From contig DATBJR010000094.1 of NCBI GenBank assembly GCA_036556325.1, positions 1 to 47,607 of the forward strand: 47,607 nucleotides of DNA, in the 5' to 3' direction. The DNA comes from DASSCW01 sp036556325 (GTDB lineage: Bacteria; Chloroflexota; Limnocylindria; QHBO01). Positions 16,392-24,352 of the stretch are shown piece after piece; the stretch's first letter is position 1, and each line of letters opens with the position of its first letter. The position numbers were made by a program, and so were the translations under genes. The notes beneath the pieces were generated by a model that searched no databases, was not told the origin of the DNA, and saw nothing but the letters and a program-made list of their open reading frames with translations.

Positions 16392-18705
16392 GGGCCTGCG
16401 GCGCTACCTCCAGCCGCGCGAGGGATGGCTGTCCGTCGTCCTGCTGCTGATCATGAGCCTGGCCGTGGTCTGGTCGGTCCAGAGCGCCCACTGGCTGCAG
16501 CAGACCGAGTTCCTGACGCCGATCGCCTTCTACGCCGTCCTGGCCGGCACCCTGCTCGGCCTCTCCTCCCTGAGCGTGGTGGTCGCGCTGCCGATCGGCG
16601 CGCTGGTCGGCGGGCTGGTGGTGCTCTGGATCGTGGGCGGCGAGTACTTCCCGGCCCTGGCCGGAACCAGCCGCTTCATGGCGCTGCGCAGCGACATGCT
16701 GGACTGGATCCAGATCCTGGCGGTGCAGGGCTTCGCCCCGCAGCTGACGCCCTACGCCGTGGGCCTGGGCCTGGTGCTGTGGATCACCGCCTTCATGGCC
16801 GCCTACACCCTGTTCCGCCATCACCGCGTGCTCGACGCGATCCTGCTGCTCGGGGCGGCGCTCATCGTGAACCTGTCGGCGACCCTCGCCGACCTGCTCG
16901 GCTACCTCGTGCTGTTCATGGTCGCTGCGCTGCTCCTCTGGCTGCGCGCCGCGCTCCGCGGCCGCGAGGACGGCTGGCAGCGTCGCCGGGTCAACGAGAA
17001 TGCCGAAGTGCCGGGCGCGATCATGCGCAGCGGGGTCGTCTTCATCGGTGGCAGCGTGATCCTGGCCTGGGTGCTGACCAGCGTCGCCGTGGCCGCGCCG
17101 CTGACCGCGGTGTGGAACAACATGGACACCGTCTGGGACGGTGTGCAGCACCGCCTGGATCTCGTCTTCGGCGGGTTGAACAGCGGCGAGTCGCGGTTCA
17201 CCGGCACGAACTTCGGACCAGACCTGCGGATCTCCGGCCGATGGGACTCGAGCGACGAGCCGGTTCTGTCGGTTGCGGTTGACCGTGCCATCTACCTGCG
17301 CGCCACGACGTACGACCTCTACACCGGGCACGGCTGGGCGCAGTCCCCCGGCGCCGAGCGGCAGGTTGCCGCCGAGCAGCTCCTCTTCCCGAAGAATGCC
17401 CCCGAGGCTCCGACCCTCGATGCCTTCGACATCCAAACCATCGAGCTGGCCATCGAGCAGCCCAGCGCCCGCACGCTGTTCACCGCCGGCTACCCGATCC
17501 GCGCCTTCCTGCCGGTCCGGCTGATCGAGGTCGGCGGGCAGCAGTTCCTGGGTGCGATGCAGGCCACCACCTCCATCCCGGCCGGCAGCAGCTACTCGAT
17601 GACGGTGGCACTCAGCAAGGCAACTCAGGCACAGCTGCGCTCGGCAGGCACCGACTATCCCGCCGCCGTCACGCAGCTCTACCTCGGAACCAACGGCCTC
17701 ACCCAGCGCACGCGGGACCTGGCCAATCGGATCGTGCAGAGCGCCAATGCCACCAATCCCTACGACAAGGCGGCCGCGCTCGCCGCCTACCTGCAGGGAG
17801 ACGACTTCACGTACAGCACGACCGCGCCGGTCTCCGGCGACCCCAATCGCGATGCCGTCGACTTCTTCCTGTTCGATCCGCAGCAGGGGCACATCGGCTT
17901 CTGCGAGCACTACGCCACCGCCATGGTCGAGATGGCCCGCTCACTGGGCATTCCGGCACGCCTGGCTGCCGGCTTCGCACCGGGGCAGCGCCTGGCCTCA
18001 GCCCCGGGCCTGTCCGAGGGCAGCTCGGTCTGGCAGGTGCGCAAGAAGAATGCGCACGCCTGGGCCGAGTTGTACTTCCCGGGCTATGGCTGGCAGATCT
18101 TCGAGGCCACCAAGACCATCGATCCGGTCGTCCGGCTGCAGGGCCGCGACCCGACCGACTCCGGTGGCGGTTCGGGCACCGGAAACGCCACCCCGCCCCC
18201 CTTCAACTTCGACCCGCGGGGCGGCAAGATCACCGACCTCCCCGACGACCTGAGCAATCCAATTCCGCTGGGCGTCAAGCCTGGCGATACCCCAGGTAGC
18301 GCCGGCGAGAACGTGACCGGCGCCAACGTCCTCATCCTGGTCGCGATCATCCTGGGGCTGCTCGGCTTCGGCTTCTGGCGGTACCGCGGCACGCGCCGGC
18401 AGCTTCGGTTCCTGGCGCCCGGCGATCGGCAGTGGCGGCGGCTGGCCCTGGCCGCGGATCGTGCGGGCGTGGCGCAGCGGCCCTCGGAGACGATCTTCGA
18501 ATACGCCGGCTGGCTCGAGGAACAGCTGCCCGCCCGACGGCCGGAGATCCGAACCATCGCCGAGGGCAAGGTCTGGCAGAGCTACTCGGGTCGGGGAATC
18601 TCCGGCACGATCATCGCGCGCATGGACGACGCCTGGAAACGCCTCCAGCTGCCGCTGCTGTGGCTTGCCGTGCGCCGGCGGCTGGGCGGCCTCATTCGCC
18701 GCTAG
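16384..18705 (+). CDS. Transglutaminase-like membrane protein (TgpA/DUF3488-DUF4129 architecture)
   Basis: The protein has 773 residues. About six N-terminal membrane helices (to about residue 200) and one more near 220-245 are followed by an extracytoplasmic region and the transglutaminase core. The catalytic triad positions are C507 (HIGFCEHYATAM), H558 (KNAHAWAEL) and an acidic E574 in WQIFEATKT, where papain-like relatives often have Asp. A Gly/Pro-rich linker, another membrane helix (about 645-665) and a cytoplasmic DUF4129-like tail (RPSETIFEYAGWLEEQLPAR) complete it. In other bacteria this partner of MoxR/DUF58 is an essential or envelope-associated protein with an unknown substrate. 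A GC-rich hairpin follows the stop. Confidence 0.93.
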   Translation: MPEGLRRYLQPREGWLSVVLLLIMSLAVVWSVQSAHWLQQTEFLTPIAFYAVLAGTLLGLSSLSVVVALPIGALVGGLVVLWIVGGEYFPALAGTSRFMALRSDMLDWIQILAVQGFAPQLTPYAVGLGLVLWITAFMAAYTLFRHHRVLDAILLLGAALIVNLSATLADLLGYLVLFMVAALLLWLRAALRGREDGWQRRRVNENAEVPGAIMRSGVVFIGGSVILAWVLTSVAVAAPLTAVWNNMDTVWDGVQHRLDLVFGGLNSGESRFTGTNFGPDLRISGRWDSSDEPVLSVAVDRAIYLRATTYDLYTGHGWAQSPGAERQVAAEQLLFPKNAPEAPTLDAFDIQTIELAIEQPSARTLFTAGYPIRAFLPVRLIEVGGQQFLGAMQATTSIPAGSSYSMTVALSKATQAQLRSAGTDYPAAVTQLYLGTNGLTQRTRDLANRIVQSANATNPYDKAAALAAYLQGDDFTYSTTAPVSGDPNRDAVDFFLFDPQQGHIGFCEHYATAMVEMARSLGIPARLAAGFAPGQRLASAPGLSEGSSVWQVRKKNAHAWAELYFPGYGWQIFEATKTIDPVVRLQGRDPTDSGGGSGTGNATPPPFNFDPRGGKITDLPDDLSNPIPLGVKPGDTPGSAGENVTGANVLILVAIILGLLGFGFWRYRGTRRQLRFLAPGDRQWRRLALAADRAGVAQRPSETIFEYAGWLEEQLPARRPEIRTIAEGKVWQSYSGRGISGTIIARMDDAWKRLQLPLLWLAVRRRLGGLIRR

Positions 18706-18710
18706 GCGGC

Positions 18711-18732
18711 CTGCCCCGCCCTGCCGGGGCAG
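18711..18732. terminator. Bidirectional hairpin between convergent genes
   Basis: CTGCCCCG (18711-18718) and CGGGGCAG (18725-18732) form an 8-bp GC stem with a CCCTGC loop. It lies exactly between the stop of the transglutaminase gene and the stop of the minus-strand phosphatase gene. No U-tract is present on either side, so terminator strength is uncertain. Confidence 0.5.
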
Positions 18733-18733
18733 C

Positions 18734-19423
18734 TCACAGGGCCCTGGGCGATCCCTCCGCCCGACGGTCATCAGCCGGTAGCTCCGGTGCCAGATGCGAC
18801 GTGTCATTCCAGAGCGCGATCCGCCAGCCACTCGCCGTCCGCTCCAGCACTGACAGCGACGCGTTGTCGACCTCGAGGCCCCAGGCGTCGTGGTCCGGCG
18901 CGCCGGTCAACCGCCCGGCGATGAGCCGCAGGATGCCGCCGTGGGACACGCAGCAGAGCGTCTCTGCCGAACCGGCATCCACCTGCGCGAGGAGTCCGCG
19001 CACGGCCTGGACGGCCCGGGTCGCCGCCGCGGTCGCCGGCTCGCCGCCGGGGGGCTCATGCCAGCCGCTGGTCGCGACCCAGGCCCGGTACCGCTCCCCA
19101 TCGGTTGCCGCGAGGTCCGCGTGGGTTCGGCCCTCCCAGGCGCCCTGGCCGAGCTCCATCAGCCCTGGCTCCAGCTGCACGTCGACGGGGCGACCGTCGG
19201 CCGCCAGCGACTCACGCAGGATGGCGGCCGTGGCCACGGCCCGTTGCAGCGGTGAGCTGGCGACCGCGATGTCGCCGGGGAACTCGCGCACGACCCGTTG
19301 GGCCACGGCCCGCGCCTCGAGCTCGCCCAGCGGGTCGAGCGGGGGATCCAGGTGCCCCTGGAAACGGCCCTCGCGGTTCCAGGTCGTCACGCCGTGCCGC
19401 ACCAGCAGCAGGCGGCCGATCAC
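18734..19423 (-). CDS. Histidine phosphatase superfamily protein (phosphoglycerate mutase-like)
   Basis: The protein has 229 residues. The N-terminal phosphohistidine motif is LLLVRHGVTTWN (RHG at residues 9-11), followed by SSPLQRAVATAA. Then come the acid residue region LMELGQGAWEG and the second catalytic histidine in CCVSHGGILRLIAG. This is the branch-1 pattern of the superfamily, which includes cofactor-dependent phosphoglycerate mutases, CobC-type and broad phosphatases. The length and motifs suit a small phosphatase and the substrate cannot be named. The GTG start at 19423 overlaps the TGA of the upstream aminotransferase (GTGA), so the two form a coupled pair. Confidence 0.9.
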   Translation of the reverse strand: MIGRLLLVRHGVTTWNREGRFQGHLDPPLDPLGELEARAVAQRVVREFPGDIAVASSPLQRAVATAAILRESLAADGRPVDVQLEPGLMELGQGAWEGRTHADLAATDGERYRAWVATSGWHEPPGGEPATAAATRAVQAVRGLLAQVDAGSAETLCCVSHGGILRLIAGRLTGAPDHDAWGLEVDNASLSVLERTASGWRIALWNDTSHLAPELPADDRRAEGSPRAL

Positions 19424-20583
19424 CGGACGGCGGCTGCCGTCCTGGCGGCGTCGTACGCGTCGCGGGTCGCCGTGGCCGCTGCCGGCGCATCGCCTGCGAT
19501 GCCGTGGCCGGCCAGCGTCTCGCCCATGACCCGCACCGCGTCGACCATCTCGTCGATCTCGACCATTCCCATGTGACCCAGCCGGAGGATCCTGCCGGCC
19601 CACTTCCCTTGGCCTCCCGCCACCACCAGTCCGCGGCTGCGCATATCGGCATTGAATGGCGCCCATTCGAGGCCGTCGGGGAGCCAGGCGGCCGTGACGG
19701 TGGGGGACCGATGCTCCGGCGCGGCCACCAACCGCAGGCCCAGGCCCTCCACGCCCGCCTGGGCGCCGGCGGCGATGGCCTCGTGGCGTGCCCAGGTCCG
19801 CTCGCGCCCCTCGTCCATGAGCCGGGCGATCCCGACGCGCAGCCCGTAGAGCACCGCGACGGCAGGCGTCCACGGCGTCTGGCCCTTCTCTGCCCACTTG
19901 CGCGCCTCGGCGAAGCTCCAGTAGTAGCGTGGCATTCGCGCGCTGGCTTCCGCCTCACGTGCTCGCGGGCCGACAGCGGCAATGGCGATGCCTGGCGACG
20001 CCATCCACGCCTTCTGGCTGGCGCTGACGACGAGGTCGACGCCCCAGGCGTCCATCTCGAACTCCATGGCGCCCAGGCCACTGATCCCGTCGACGATGGT
20101 CAGCGGGTTGCCGGGCGCGGCATGCACCGCCGCAACCAGCTCGCGCAGCGGATTGGTGACGCCGGTCGACGTCTCGTTGTCGGTGAGCAGAACGGCACGG
20201 TAGGGCTCCGCATCTGCCAGGCGGGTGGCCAGCTCGGCCGGGTCGGCCGCCGTCCCCCATTCGACCGCCATCCGATCGACGGTCGCGCCAAAGGCCTCCG
20301 CGATGCTGGCGAATCGATCGCCAAAGGCGCCGATGGTCACCGCCAGCACCCGGTCGTCGGGCGACAGCGTATTGACGATGGCGGCCTCCATGGCGCCAGA
20401 GCCCGAGCCGGTCAGCAGCAGGACCTCGCCACTCGTGCCGATCAGTGTGGCGATGCCGGCCGTGATCTCCTCCTGCATGGCGGCGAACTCGGTGCCGCGG
20501 TGGTCGATCATCGGCGCCGCTTGCGCCTCCCGCACGTCATCGGGGATGGGCGTCGGCCCGGGGATGCGCAGGTTCTGTCTCAT
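19420..20583 (-). CDS. Class-V aminotransferase (alanine-glyoxylate / serine-pyruvate type)
   Basis: The protein has 387 residues. It begins MRQNLRIPGPTPIPDDV, the usual start of this PLP family. The PLP lysine is K191 in SASQKAWMASPG. The PLP ring contact is D165 in TIVDGISGLG, and LTGSGSGAMEAAI supplies the phosphate-binding part. Such enzymes transfer amino groups between Ala/Ser and glyoxylate/pyruvate, and cysteine-desulfurase-like relatives share the fold. I choose ATG 20583 rather than the in-frame ATG at 20595: a TATGAT -10 at 20596-20591 ends 7 bases before 20583, so the upstream ATG lies inside the promoter. Confidence 0.92.
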   Translation of the reverse strand: MRQNLRIPGPTPIPDDVREAQAAPMIDHRGTEFAAMQEEITAGIATLIGTSGEVLLLTGSGSGAMEAAIVNTLSPDDRVLAVTIGAFGDRFASIAEAFGATVDRMAVEWGTAADPAELATRLADAEPYRAVLLTDNETSTGVTNPLRELVAAVHAAPGNPLTIVDGISGLGAMEFEMDAWGVDLVVSASQKAWMASPGIAIAAVGPRAREAEASARMPRYYWSFAEARKWAEKGQTPWTPAVAVLYGLRVGIARLMDEGRERTWARHEAIAAGAQAGVEGLGLRLVAAPEHRSPTVTAAWLPDGLEWAPFNADMRSRGLVVAGGQGKWAGRILRLGHMGMVEIDEMVDAVRVMGETLAGHGIAGDAPAAATATRDAYDAARTAAAVR

Positions 20584-20590
20584 GGCCCGC

Positions 20591-20596
20591 ATCATA
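20591..20596 (-). promoter_or_regulatory. -10 element TATGAT, leaderless promoter for the aminotransferase operon
   Basis: The minus strand reads TATGAT from 20596 to 20591, then 7 bases, then ATG at 20583. CTGACG lies 16 bases upstream and could serve as a weak -35. Confidence 0.6.
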
Positions 20597-20706
20597 TCGG
20601 TCTCGGGCTCAGCGTCAGGCCGTTTCGTCCGTCCCGGCCGGCTGGCAGGCTCGATGGGACACCGCTGGCCGGAGCGCTCACCCGCCGTCTCTCACGTGCG
20701 GCGGAT

Positions 20707-20810
20707 CATAATCGGCCGGCGGGGGCGCGCCGGCGCGGGGCGCGCCGGCGCGGGGCGTGGCGGTCCAGGACCTGCCGAGGCGAGAACCGTGCGCAGCTGG
20801 GAGGAAGCTC
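20707..20810 (+). promoter_or_regulatory. Promoter and leader before the small membrane protein/rarA pair
   Basis: CATAAT (20707-20712) is a -10-like hexamer. The leader then contains two exact 15-bp direct repeats of GGGGCGCGCCGGCGC (20722-20736 and 20737-20751). GGAGG (20800-20804) is a good ribosome-binding site 6 bases before the ATG at 20811. Nothing else is seen in the 227 bases between the divergent genes. Confidence 0.5.
20722..20751 (+). repeat. Two tandem 15-bp GC repeats
   Basis: GGGGCGCGCCGGCGC occurs twice head to tail, each copy with the palindrome GGCGCGCC. A partial third copy (GGGGCG) follows. Confidence 0.85.
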
Positions 20811-21203
20811 ATGACCGAAACTCCGCGAACCGGCGAGGCGGCTCGTCATGTCGACGACGAGCTCGACAAGGTCTTCCGCGACCCCGAGGCGGTGGCGTGG
20901 ATGGGCTCGCATCTCGATGACCTCCGACGTTCCGTCACCGAGCAGCGCTTCCGAACGCAGACCCTCTGGATCAGCGTCGCAGCCGGCCTGGCGGCCCATG
21001 TCGGCGGCTATCTGCTGAGGTCGTCGGGTGCTGGTGAGCCGCTGGCGATCATTGCCGATCTCCTCTATTCGCTCGGCTTCGCCCTGTGGACCGGAGCCGT
21101 TGTCGTGGCGCTGGTCGAGATCTTTCCGCAGCGGAAGGAGCGCCAGGTGCTCGACGCGATTGCACGCTACGAGGCGGCGGTGCGCCGGGGCCGCACCGAC
21201 TGA
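20811..21203 (+). CDS. Small two-helix membrane protein, function unknown
   Basis: The protein has 130 residues. A hydrophilic N-terminal region with VDDELDKVFRDPEAVAWMGS (residues 14-33) leads into two membrane helices (about 51-68 and 81-104), and a charged C-terminal tail ends RKERQVLDAIARYEAAVRRG. I do not recognise the family. The ATG is supported by GGGAGG 6 bases upstream. Its TGA overlaps the ATG of rarA (TGATG), so it is probably co-translated with rarA, but no link to replication is visible in the protein itself. Confidence 0.8.
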   Translation: MTETPRTGEAARHVDDELDKVFRDPEAVAWMGSHLDDLRRSVTEQRFRTQTLWISVAAGLAAHVGGYLLRSSGAGEPLAIIADLLYSLGFALWTGAVVVALVEIFPQRKERQVLDAIARYEAAVRRGRTD

Positions 21204-22537
21204 TGCCGCGCAAGCCGCCGAGCCTGACCGAGCCGCTGTTCGACAGCGAGCCGGCCGCTGATGCGCCGCTCGCTGCGCGGATGCGGCCGCGCACCCTGGA
21301 CGAGTTCGTTGGCCAGCGAACGCTGGTGGGGGACGAGGGCGCACTGACCAAGGTGGTCCGGCCCGGCTACCTGCCGTCGATGGTCCTTTGGGGCCCACCA
21401 GGCTCGGGCAAGACGACCCTGGCGCGGCTCCTGGCGGAACGCAGCGAGGGCACGTGGCGCCAGCTGTCTGCCGTCACCAGCGGCGTGGCCGACGTGCGCG
21501 CGCTGGTGGCCGACGCCAAGGCGCTCCGCGAGCAGGGCGGCCGGACGGTGGCATTCATCGACGAGCTGCACCGGTTCAACAAGGCGCAGCAGGACGCGCT
21601 CCTGCCGCATGTCGAGGACGGGACGATCACCCTCATCGGCGCCACGACCGAGAACCCCTACTACGAGATCAACTCGCCGCTCCTGTCGCGCCTGCGGGTC
21701 TACCGGCTCGAGCCGCTGTCAGAGGACGAGCTCCGAATCATCGTGGAGCGGGCGCTCGCCGAGGAACGCGGGCTCGGCGGCCGGGTCAGCCTGGCAGAGG
21801 AGGCCATGGCCGCGCTGCTCGACCTGTCGGGCGGAGACGCCCGGCAGGCGTTGAACATCGTGGAGGCGGCGGCTGCGGTGGCGCCCGACGGCGCCGTCAT
21901 CGGCCCCGAGGAGGTGTCGGAAGCGGCCCAGCAGCGGCTGCTCGCCTACGACCGGGTGGGCGACCAGCATTACGAGGCGGCATCGGCCTTCATCAAGAGC
22001 ATGCGCGGCAACGACCCCGATGCGGCGCTGTACTGGTGCGCCAGCATGGTGGCGGCGGGCGAGGATCCCACCTTCATCGCGCGCCGGATCGTGATCGCGG
22101 CCAGCGAGGACGTGGGCAACGCGGACCCGCGGGCGCTGCAGGTGGCGGTGGCGGCGATGCAGGCGGTGGAGATGATTGGCCTGCCCGAGGCCCAGTACGC
22201 GCTGGCCCAGGCCGCGGCCTACGTCGCCTCGGCGCCGAAGTCGAACCGGGTTGGCGGCGCCTATTTCGCGGCACTGGCCGACGTGGAGGAGCGTGGCCGG
22301 CTGCCGGTGCCGCTCCACCTCCGCCCATCGGCCCATCGGCGGCTCACCCGCGAGTACGGCTACGGCAAGGGCTACCTCTACCCCCATGACTTCGAGGATG
22401 CCGACGTCGACCAGCAGTACCTGCCCGACGAGCTGGTTGGCAAGCTGTACTACGAGCCGTCGGACCAGGGACTGGAGATCCAGATCGGGGAGCGGCTGGA
22501 GCGGCTGCGCAGGCAGCGGCTGGAGAAGAAGGGGTGA
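21203..22537 (+). CDS. rarA: Replication-associated recombination protein A (RarA/MgsA), AAA+ ATPase
   Basis: The protein has 444 residues. A short N-terminus is followed by the RarA start AARMRPRTLDEFVGQRTLVG. Walker A is GPPGSGKT (64-71) and Walker B is VAFIDELHRFNKAQQDALLP. Sensor 1 is GATTENPYYEINSPLLSRLR. The C-terminal MgsA tetramerisation domain contains MRGNDPDAALYWCASMVAAG, EDPTFIARRIVIAASEDVGN and the terminal GYLYPHDF. RarA acts at stalled replication forks and is related to clamp-loader ATPases. The ATG at 21203 overlaps the upstream stop. Assignment is very secure. Confidence 0.96.
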   Translation: MPRKPPSLTEPLFDSEPAADAPLAARMRPRTLDEFVGQRTLVGDEGALTKVVRPGYLPSMVLWGPPGSGKTTLARLLAERSEGTWRQLSAVTSGVADVRALVADAKALREQGGRTVAFIDELHRFNKAQQDALLPHVEDGTITLIGATTENPYYEINSPLLSRLRVYRLEPLSEDELRIIVERALAEERGLGGRVSLAEEAMAALLDLSGGDARQALNIVEAAAAVAPDGAVIGPEEVSEAAQQRLLAYDRVGDQHYEAASAFIKSMRGNDPDAALYWCASMVAAGEDPTFIARRIVIAASEDVGNADPRALQVAVAAMQAVEMIGLPEAQYALAQAAAYVASAPKSNRVGGAYFAALADVEERGRLPVPLHLRPSAHRRLTREYGYGKGYLYPHDFEDADVDQQYLPDELVGKLYYEPSDQGLEIQIGERLERLRRQRLEKKG

Positions 22538-22565
22538 CTCGGCGCTAGACGCGCCCGACGCCGAG
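22538..22565. terminator. Weak hairpin between convergent genes
   Basis: CTCGGCG (22538-22544) can pair with CGCCGAG (22559-22565) across a 14-base loop. It starts right after the rarA stop and overlaps the 3' end of the minus-strand gene. No U-tract is present, so its role is uncertain. Confidence 0.3.
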
Positions 22566-22949
22566 GACGTTGACCACGAGCGTGGCGGCAGCCAGCAACG
22601 CCGCCAGCACGATCACCAGGATCCCGATGTTGCGCAGGTCGCGCGTGACGTAGTGGTACTCGGCTGCCGCGCGCTCGCCGAGGCGCGAGGCGCCGGAGAC
22701 GGTGATGCGCGGATCGGCAGGCCGGCTCTTCGCCTTGCGCTGCACGCTGGCCAGCGGTGGCGCCACCGAGGCGCGAACCTCGGCATCAGCCCGCTCGAAG
22801 GCGTCCATGGAGCCACCGGTGGCGGGGGTCGGCGCGAGCTCGGCGTCGGCCAGCTCCGGCTGCGGTCGCGCCGTCGGCCGCTGGGCCGCCGAACGCTGCG
22901 CGTTGCGCCGTTGCTGCCGGCTGTGCGCCTTCCCTCGTCGCTTGGCCAT
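22545..22949 (-). CDS. Small tail-anchored membrane protein, function unknown
   Basis: The protein has 134 residues. Residues 1-30 are very basic (MAKRRGKAHSRQQRRNAQRS). The middle is Pro/Ala-rich and polar, with SRPADPRITVSGASRLGERA. A single C-terminal membrane helix covers about residues 108-128 (IGILVIVLAALLAAATLVVN). This gives a tail-anchored topology with a basic cytoplasmic domain that could bind nucleic acid or acidic lipids, which is only inference. It is divergent from the DUF4446 gene, and the two start codons are almost equidistant from a symmetric -10 at 23019-23029. Confidence 0.78.
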   Translation of the reverse strand: MAKRRGKAHSRQQRRNAQRSAAQRPTARPQPELADAELAPTPATGGSMDAFERADAEVRASVAPPLASVQRKAKSRPADPRITVSGASRLGERAAAEYHYVTRDLRNIGILVIVLAALLAAATLVVNVLGVGRV

Positions 22950-23018
22950 GGGTGCCTCGTGCTGGAATCGTCCGCCGCTCGGGGCACGCTCCGCAGGACA
23001 GAGGCGCCACCTGGGGGC

Positions 23019-23029
23019 GGTATGATACC
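23019..23029. promoter_or_regulatory. Symmetric -10 element, possible bidirectional promoter
   Basis: GGTAT-G-ATACC is an inverted repeat that reads TATGAT on the plus strand (23021-23026) and TATCAT on the minus strand (23027-23022). It sits 73 bases before the plus-strand start (23097) and 75 bases before the minus-strand start (22949). It may instead be a protein-binding palindrome. Confidence 0.5.
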
Positions 23030-23096
23030 AGCCGTTTCAGGCACCGCCGCCGCGGGCCTGCCCCGTTCGCCAGTCGCCGCTCCGGAGCGCCCGCCG

Positions 23097-23612
23097 ATGG
23101 ACCAGCTGAACCGGTTCCTGGCCGACAACCTGACGATCGTGGTGGCGGTTCTCGTCGCCCTGATCCTCATCCTGCTCGTCCTCGCCCTGCTGCAGTCAGT
23201 GCGGCTGCGGCGGGCGGTCCGCGCCTATCGGGCCCTGGTGGGCGGAGGCACGGGCGAGGGCTCGCTGGGCGACGTGCTCGACGCGCACGTCGGCAGGGTC
23301 GAGGAGGTGCGCACCCGGCTCGGGCAACTCGAGCAGCTGCATGCCCGGCTGACGGAGCGTTCGTCGTCCAGCATCCAGCACATCGGCCTGGTGCGCTTCA
23401 ACCCGTTCGACGACACCGGCTCGGACCAGAGCTTCGCCATCGCGCTGCTCGACGACCGGCGCGACGGGATCGTGATCTCCAGCCTGCACGGCCGCAGCAA
23501 CACGCGCGTCTTCGCCAAGCCGGTCGAAAACGGTGCGTCCAGCCACGCGCTCTCCGACGAGGAGACGCAGGCGATCCGCATTGCCACCTCGGGCACCGGC
23601 GCCCCTGCCTGA
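23097..23612 (+). CDS. DUF4446 family membrane protein
   Basis: The protein has 171 residues. One N-terminal membrane helix (about 12-33, LTIVVAVLVALILILLVLAL) is followed by a helical segment with Leu/Arg spacing (about 60-90). The DUF4446 core is SIQHIGLVRFNPFDDTGSDQ, SFAIALLDDRRDGIVISSLH and NTRVFAKPVENG. The family occurs widely in Firmicutes, Actinobacteria and Chloroflexi, often near parA/parB or replication genes, with unknown function. GGAG lies 9 bases before the ATG. Confidence 0.92.
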   Translation: MDQLNRFLADNLTIVVAVLVALILILLVLALLQSVRLRRAVRAYRALVGGGTGEGSLGDVLDAHVGRVEEVRTRLGQLEQLHARLTERSSSSIQHIGLVRFNPFDDTGSDQSFAIALLDDRRDGIVISSLHGRSNTRVFAKPVENGASSHALSDEETQAIRIATSGTGAPA

Positions 23613-23637
23613 CGGCGGCGGGGGCCATCCCGGGCCG

Positions 23638-24264
23638 ATGGAGGCCGCCCAGCGGCGGCTGGCCGAGCGGCGCCTGGTCCATGCGCTCCAGCGGCTGCAT
23701 CGCCGGGAGCCGATGGTGCCCGACTTCCGGCTCGACGCCGTGGTCGAGGCAGCGCGCGGCGTCCCGCGCGCGGTGGCCGGCCACCGTGGCTCTGCGGAGC
23801 TCACCCTGACCGATGCCGAGCTGCGGGCGGTCCTCGACGTCCTGGTGGCGGCCGGTCGCGTGGAGCGGCGCGGACATCGGGTCTCGCTCAGCGACCATCG
23901 GCCGCAGCTGGACGACGAGATGCGACAGCGGGTGGACCAGCTGCTGGACGGGTTGCGCGCGGCGGGCGCCGCGCCACCGCGCGTGGAGGGCGTGGCGGCC
24001 CGGCTGGGCATCACGCCCCCGGTTCTCGACGGGCTGCGGCGCTCCGGGCTGCTCGTCCGCGTGGCGCCCGGCATCGACTACCCCGCGGACGTCTGGGCGA
24101 CGATCTCAGCGCGGCTGGATGGCGTGACCGGGCCGATGAATGTTGCGCGCGTCCGCGACGAGCTGCGGACCAGCCGCCGGCACGCCGAGGCCATCCTGGC
24201 CCGGCGCACGGCCGAGCGTCGTGCTCGCGGACGGCCGGTCAGCCGGAGGCATCGGCCCCGCTGA
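23638..24264 (+). CDS. Stand-alone protein resembling the SelB C-terminal winged-helix domains
   Basis: The protein has 208 residues and is all helical and very basic. The order of segments matches the last winged-helix domains of elongation factor SelB: an N-terminal LHRREPMVPDFRLDAVVEAA, a second domain ending AAGRVERRGHRVSLSDHRP, a third with ARLGITPPVLDGLRRSGLLV and VAPGIDYPADVWATI, and a last with PMNVARVRDELRTSRRHAEA. In SelB these domains bind the SECIS RNA. The EF-Tu-like GTPase domains are absent, and the preceding reading frame is the unrelated DUF4446 gene, so this is either a relic or a free-standing nucleic-acid-binding protein. Similarity is from memory of the family pattern. 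Confidence 0.65.
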   Translation: MEAAQRRLAERRLVHALQRLHRREPMVPDFRLDAVVEAARGVPRAVAGHRGSAELTLTDAELRAVLDVLVAAGRVERRGHRVSLSDHRPQLDDEMRQRVDQLLDGLRAAGAAPPRVEGVAARLGITPPVLDGLRRSGLLVRVAPGIDYPADVWATISARLDGVTGPMNVARVRDELRTSRRHAEAILARRTAERRARGRPVSRRHRPR

Positions 24265-24352
24265 GCGGTCCGCCCGCCACCGCGACACGCAAGGTGTCCG
24301 GTAAGCGGCTGATAACGGTCCGGTGAATGGCGCCTGGGCTACCATCGATGAA
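24265..24352 (+). promoter_or_regulatory. Intergenic promoter before the UvrD-like gene
   Basis: TACCAT (24340-24345) ends 7 bases before the ATG at 24353, the same spacing as other leaderless candidates. GATAAC (24311-24316) ends 6 bases before an in-frame GTG at 24323, so a second, slightly longer product is possible. Confidence 0.5.

Noticed and set aside
20584..20595. ATG at 20595 as aminotransferase start
   Set aside because: It lies within the TATGAT -10. The ATG at 20583 starts with the family-typical RQNLRIPGPTP.
20722..20751. 15-bp direct repeats as an operator pair or phase-variable tract
   Set aside because: Only two copies of a GC-rich palindromic unit exist, and simple GC bias could explain it. 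I list it only as a repeat.
23638..24264. A frameshifted 3' end of a full selB gene
   Set aside because: No GTPase motifs (GHVDHGKT, NKxD) appear in any frame upstream; that region codes the DUF4446 protein, which is intact.
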